Assembly (NCBI GenBank): GCA_964515555.1 | Contig: CAZEVY010000151.1 | Location: forward strand, 1-8,891 | Length of the DNA stretch: 8,891 bases | From: CAZEVY01 sp964515555 | GTDB lineage: Bacteria; Acidobacteriota; Terriglobia; Bryobacterales; Bryobacteraceae | Direction: 5' to 3' | Shown: one piece after another, positions 6,308 through 8,891 of the stretch | Numbering within the stretch: the first letter of the stretch is position 1 | Layout of the letters: the number at the start of each line of letters is the position of its first letter | Position numbers and translations under genes: made by a program | Notes under the pieces: generated by a model | The model's database searches: none | Told to the model about the DNA's origin: nothing | Seen by the model: the letters and a program-made list of their open reading frames with translations, nothing else

Positions 6308-7528
6308 ATGCGCGGCGACGTTCTGCTCACTGACGCGACGGTGGCGACCATGACGCCGGGCGCCGCGCCTTACGGGCTCATCGAGGGCGGAGCAGTGGCG
6401 GTGCGCGATGCCCGGATCGCCTGGGTCGGCCACACCTCCGCGGTTCCGCTAGCCGCTGCCGATCTGCCGCGGTGCGATCTCGAAGGGCGAGTGGTCGCGC
6501 CGAGCCTGATCGACTGCCACACCCATATCGTTCATGCCGGCCACCGAGCCCGCGAGTTCGAAATGCGCCTGGCAGGGGCTAGCTACGAAGCGATCGCGCG
6601 CGCCGGCGGCGGCATCGTCTCGACGGTGCGGGCGACGCGCGCCGCGGACGAAGCCACCTTGATGCGCGATTCGCTGAAACGCGTCGATGCGTTGATGGCC
6701 GAGGGCGTTGCGCTCATCGAGATCAAATCCGGTTACGGCCTCGACATCGACACCGAGCTTCGCATGCTCCGCGTCGCCCGGCAGCTCGCCACGGCGCGGC
6801 CGGTCCGAATCCGGACCAGTTTTCTCGGCGCCCACGCCGTGCCCCCTGAGTATTCAGGACGGGCAGATGCCTATATCGACGAGGTATGCATCCCTGCGCT
6901 GGAAGCGGCTCATGCGGCGGGCCTGGTGGATGCGGTCGACGGGTTCTGTGAGGGGATCGCCTTCCAGCCGTCTCAGATCGCCCGCCTCTTCGACCGCGCC
7001 CGGCAGCTCGGTCTGCCGGTCAAGATCCATGCGGAGCAGCTCTCGAACAACGGAGGCGCCGCGCTGGCCGCATCCTACGGCGCCTTGTCGGCTGATCATC
7101 TCGAGTATCTGGATGACACCGGTGTTGCCGCCATGGCCGAGGCCGGAACCGTGGCGGTCGTCCTACCCGGCGCCTGTTACGCGATCCGTGAAATCCAGCT
7201 GCCGCCAATCGACGCGTTGCGCCGGGCCGGAGTTCCGATCGCCGTCGCCACGGACTACAACCCCGGCTCTTCGCCACTCAGTTCGCTGCTGCTGGCGATG
7301 AACATGGCGTGCACCCTGTTTCGGATGACGCCTGAAGAGTCGCTGGCTGGCGTGACCCGGGAAGCGGCACGAGCGCTGGGGCTCGCCGATACCGGGATGA
7401 TCGCCCCAGGCCTGCGGGCCGACCTGACGATCTGGGATATCAACCACCCGGTCGAGCTCACCTATCGAATCGGCTTCAATCCGCCGCACGAAACGCTCTT
7501 CGGCGGGCCGGATGGCGGAGCGCAATAG
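6308..7528 (+). CDS. hutI: Imidazolonepropionase
   Basis: HutI hydrolyses 4-imidazolone-5-propionate to N-formimidoyl-L-glutamate, the third step of histidine breakdown, in the cytosol. The 406-residue protein is a metal-dependent amidohydrolase. His71 and His73 (DCHTHIVHAGHR), His241 (KIHAEQLSN), His264 (ADHLEY) and Asp316 (ATDYNPGSSP) are the expected metal and catalytic residues, and the REFEMRLAGASYEAIARAGGGI block at about 82-103 is diagnostic of HutI. The ATG at 6308 is chosen because GAGGAG lies 8 nt upstream and the resulting length is normal for the family; an in-frame ATG at 6260 adds 16 basic residues without homology and leaves the good ribosome site inside the gene. hutG follows after 52 bp and hutU after that, all rightward, consistent with one operon. 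Its product feeds HutF on the opposite strand. Confidence 0.96.
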   Translation: MRGDVLLTDATVATMTPGAAPYGLIEGGAVAVRDARIAWVGHTSAVPLAAADLPRCDLEGRVVAPSLIDCHTHIVHAGHRAREFEMRLAGASYEAIARAGGGIVSTVRATRAADEATLMRDSLKRVDALMAEGVALIEIKSGYGLDIDTELRMLRVARQLATARPVRIRTSFLGAHAVPPEYSGRADAYIDEVCIPALEAAHAAGLVDAVDGFCEGIAFQPSQIARLFDRARQLGLPVKIHAEQLSNNGGAALAASYGALSADHLEYLDDTGVAAMAEAGTVAVVLPGACYAIREIQLPPIDALRRAGVPIAVATDYNPGSSPLSSLLLAMNMACTLFRMTPEESLAGVTREAARALGLADTGMIAPGLRADLTIWDINHPVELTYRIGFNPPHETLFGGPDGGAQ

Positions 7529-7580
7529 GACACCCGGCTGGATCGAGTTCCCATTCCGGCGCTGAAGGAGGCTCAAGGCG

Positions 7581-8423
7581 ATGATCGCTCCCGTCGAAGT
7601 TGTCGAGGGCGACTCCCCCGTCATTCTCGCCATGCCGCACACCGGCCTCGAGATGCCCGGCGATATCGCGTCGGCTTTGAACGGCACGGGCATGGCGCTC
7701 GGCGACACGGATTGGCACGTCGACCGCCTGTACGAAGGGCTGTTGCCGAGCGCAACGACGGTACGCGCGACCTTCCACCGCTATGTGATCGACGCCAATC
7801 GGGACCCCTCGGGAGCGAGCCTCTATCCCGGCCAGAACACTACCGGGCTCTGTCCGTTGACCGATTTCGATGGCCGGCCAATCTGGTGTGAAGGTCGGGA
7901 GCCGGACGCGGAAGACGTCGAGCGGCGCCGACGGCTATTCCACGCCCCCTATCACCTCGCGCTGGCGGCGCAGATCGAAAGGATCCGTGCGAGGCGTGGT
8001 GTGGTAGTGCTCTACGACTGCCATTCGATCCGCTCTCGCATTCCGTTCCTGTTCCAAGGCGTGTTGCCCGATTTCAACATCGGCGACAACAGCGGCGCCA
8101 GTTGCGCATCTGCCGTCACGGAAGCGGTCCACCGCACTTGCGCCGGTGCCAAAGACTACAGCAGTCTCCTGAACGGACGCTTCAAAGGGGGGTGGACGAC
8201 GCGTCACTACGGTCAGCCGGCCGGCGGCGTGCATGCCATCCAGATGGAGCTGGCCCAGGCCGCGTATCTGACCAGTGAAGCTCCGCCTTTTGCCTATTCA
8301 GAAACCCGCGCCGCGCGCTTGCGGCCAATTCTCGCCGCCGTTCTGAGACGACTCGAAGAGCTCGCCATGTCGCTTCCGCGCGCCACTTCGGACCGCGGTA
8401 GCCCCTGGGCTGCGGTGCACTGA
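7581..8423 (+). CDS. hutG: N-formylglutamate deformylase
   Basis: HutG of the N-formylglutamate amidohydrolase family hydrolyses N-formyl-L-glutamate to glutamate and formate, the last step when HutF is used. The 280-residue protein has the family blocks AMPHTGLEMP (17-26), GDTDWHVDRLY (41-51), RYVIDANRDPSG (67-78), YDCHSIRSRIPFLFQG (145-160), then GRFKGGWTTRHYGQP (199-213) and AIQMELAQAAYL (219-230). Asp and His residues in these blocks are the likely metal ligands. It is slightly longer than the family norm as I recall it because of a short Ser/Arg-rich tail after about residue 265. The ATG at 7581 has a strong AAGGAGG at 7565-7571, 9 nt away. The presence of this enzyme together with HutF shows that the organism uses the deiminase-deformylase branch rather than the formiminoglutamase (arginase-like) branch. 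Confidence 0.95.
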   Translation: MIAPVEVVEGDSPVILAMPHTGLEMPGDIASALNGTGMALGDTDWHVDRLYEGLLPSATTVRATFHRYVIDANRDPSGASLYPGQNTTGLCPLTDFDGRPIWCEGREPDAEDVERRRRLFHAPYHLALAAQIERIRARRGVVVLYDCHSIRSRIPFLFQGVLPDFNIGDNSGASCASAVTEAVHRTCAGAKDYSSLLNGRFKGGWTTRHYGQPAGGVHAIQMELAQAAYLTSEAPPFAYSETRAARLRPILAAVLRRLEELAMSLPRATSDRGSPWAAVH

Positions 8424-8473
8424 TCCAGGCCGTCGACCGCGCTGAGCTCTCCTCATCACAAGGGAGTACCGAG

Positions 8474-8891
8474 ATGACGAATCCCGTGAGACGTACTGAG
8501 ACAACCAACCCGCGCCACAGCCTTCGCACCATCTATCCGGCCACCGGCTCTCGAATCACCGCCAAATCCTGGCTGACCGAGGCGGCGATGCGGATGCTCA
8601 TGAACAACCTGCACCCGGATGTAGCGGAGAACCCGCACGAGTTGGTCGTCTACGGCGGAAGCGGCCGCGCCGCACGGACCTGGAAGGATTTCGATTTGAT
8701 CGTTGAAAGCCTGAAAGCGTTGGAAGCCGATGAAACCCTGGTGGTGCAGTCGGGCAAGCCGGTTGCGGTGGTGAAGACGCACGTTGACGCACCGCGTGTC
8801 CTGATTGCCAATTCGAACCTCGTCCCCCATTGGGCCACCTGGGACCACTTCAACGAATTGGATCGCAAGGGTTTGGCGATGTATGGCCAGA
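8474..8891 (+). CDS. hutU: Urocanate hydratase, N-terminal part (cut by window end)
   Basis: HutU converts urocanate to 4-imidazolone-5-propionate with tightly bound NAD+, the second step of histidine breakdown. Only the first 139 of an expected roughly 550 residues are present; the frame runs off the window with no stop. Hallmark stretches are visible: NNLHPDVAENPHELVVYGG (44-62), GRAARTW (64-70), QSGKPVAVV (92-100), APRVLIANSNLVPHWATWDHF (106-126) and the start of the MYGQ block (136-139). The ATG at 8474 has AAGGGAG at 8460-8466, 7 nt upstream, and lies 50 bp after hutG, consistent with a hutIGU operon. Ser63 sits where a hydrophobic residue is more usual in the YGG-x-G motif, a small deviation that is probably tolerated. 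Confidence 0.95.
   Translation, partial: MTNPVRRTETTNPRHSLRTIYPATGSRITAKSWLTEAAMRMLMNNLHPDVAENPHELVVYGGSGRAARTWKDFDLIVESLKALEADETLVVQSGKPVAVVKTHVDAPRVLIANSNLVPHWATWDHFNELDRKGLAMYGQ

Overview
The window is GC-rich and densely coded, with no RNA genes, insertion sequences or CRISPR arrays seen. Gene content suggests a free-living heterotrophic bacterium, most likely a member of the Pseudomonadota. This rests on the five-step histidine pathway (HutF plus HutG), the glutathione-linked HCCA-isomerase-like domain and the GC bias; no gene here fixes the genus.

The right half is a histidine-utilisation (hut) locus built around a divergent intergenic region at 6137-6307. Rightward lie hutI (imidazolonepropionase, 6308-7528), hutG (N-formylglutamate deformylase, 7581-8423) and the first 139 codons of hutU (urocanate hydratase, from 8474, cut by the window edge). 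Leftward lies hutF (formimidoylglutamate deiminase, 4763-6136). Together they encode urocanate -> imidazolonepropionate -> formimidoylglutamate -> formylglutamate -> glutamate + formate. hutH, a Hut transporter and a HutC repressor are not in the window; hutH could lie beyond hutU.

The left half is less ordinary. Downstream of hutF on the same strand are an acyl-CoA synthetase (3079-4740, 22 bp after hutF), a protein joining an FlK-like hotdog thioesterase to a 2-hydroxychromene-2-carboxylate isomerase/DsbA-like domain (2045-3082, starting inside the synthetase stop codon), and an isochorismatase-like cysteine hydrolase (1331-1972). These look co-transcribed with hutF and may form an undescribed side-chain acid or CoA-ester pathway attached to histidine catabolism. 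The substrate cannot be read from the sequence.

After a 305-bp gap with several short symmetric sequences comes an MDR-family NADPH:quinone reductase (72-1025), probably its own transcription unit, followed by a weak candidate terminator and short tandem repeats at the left edge.
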